From: Anaerorhabdus sp964386325
GTDB lineage: Bacteria; Bacillota_I; Bacilli_A; Erysipelotrichales; Erysipelotrichaceae
Direction: 5' to 3'
NCBI GenBank assembly: GCA_964386325.1
Contig: CAYLQY010000026.1
Span: 1-7,212 of the forward strand
Length of the DNA stretch: 7,212 nucleotides
Below, one piece after another: positions 7,175-7,212 of this stretch (within the stretch, counting starts at the first letter, position 1; the number at the start of each line of letters is the position of its first letter). A program made the translations under genes and the position numbers. Below the pieces are notes generated by a model. It was not told the DNA's origin. It saw only the letters and a list, made by a program, of their open reading frames with translations, and did not search any database.

Positions 7175-7212
7175 ATGACAAACAAACCCAAAATGAATCT
7201 GCTTGGCGAAGA
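7175..7212 (+). CDS. start of an unidentified gene, cut by the window edge
   Basis: An open frame starts at the ATG at 7175, 2 nt after the previous stop, with AAGGA at 7161-7165 (9 nt away). The visible peptide is MTNKPKMNLLGE, which is too short to assign. A second in-frame ATG at 7193 is an alternative start. It appears to be the next gene of the sortase cluster. Confidence 0.5.
   Translation, partial: MTNKPKMNLLGE

Overview
The window looks like part of a low-GC Firmicute, probably a gut-type Clostridia genome, and probably lies inside an integrative/conjugative element. The grounds are AT-rich coding sequence, strong AGGAG-type ribosome binding sites, heavy use of ATA and AGA codons, and a class B sortase in a tight run of small ORFs. 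No taxon marker is present, so the host assignment is inference. All genes read on the + strand.

Bases 1-174 are an AT-rich leader with no supported gene, apart from a possible five-codon ORF. Bases 175-6181 hold a compact three-gene operon with 2-nt gaps between genes. It encodes (i) an 840-aa membrane-anchored protein with a duplicated helical module, a TerB-N domain and a TerB-C domain, (ii) a 440-aa P-loop ATPase of the BREX BrxD / DUF2791 kind, and (iii) a 718-aa superfamily 2 DEVH-box helicase of the Lhr/BrxHI kind. BrxD and BrxHI accompany the Pgl proteins in type 2 BREX. Here the pair stands without PglZ, PglX, PglW or PglY and is joined to a TerB protein. The likely reading is a stand-alone DNA-processing or antiphage module: the TerB protein sits at the membrane, and the ATPase and helicase act on DNA. 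That function is inferred.

Bases 6182-6284 are an intergenic gap. After it, base composition changes visibly: 65 of 120 bases are G or C in 6361-6480, against 19 of 60 in 2221-2280 and 22 of 60 in 4081-4140. Bases 6285-7212 carry a second tight cluster: a class B sortase, a 33-aa single-span membrane peptide, and the first codons of another gene cut by the window edge. This cluster resembles accessory genes of Firmicute conjugative elements. The simplest layout is a low-GC defence-type cassette placed beside, or into, a backbone of different composition.
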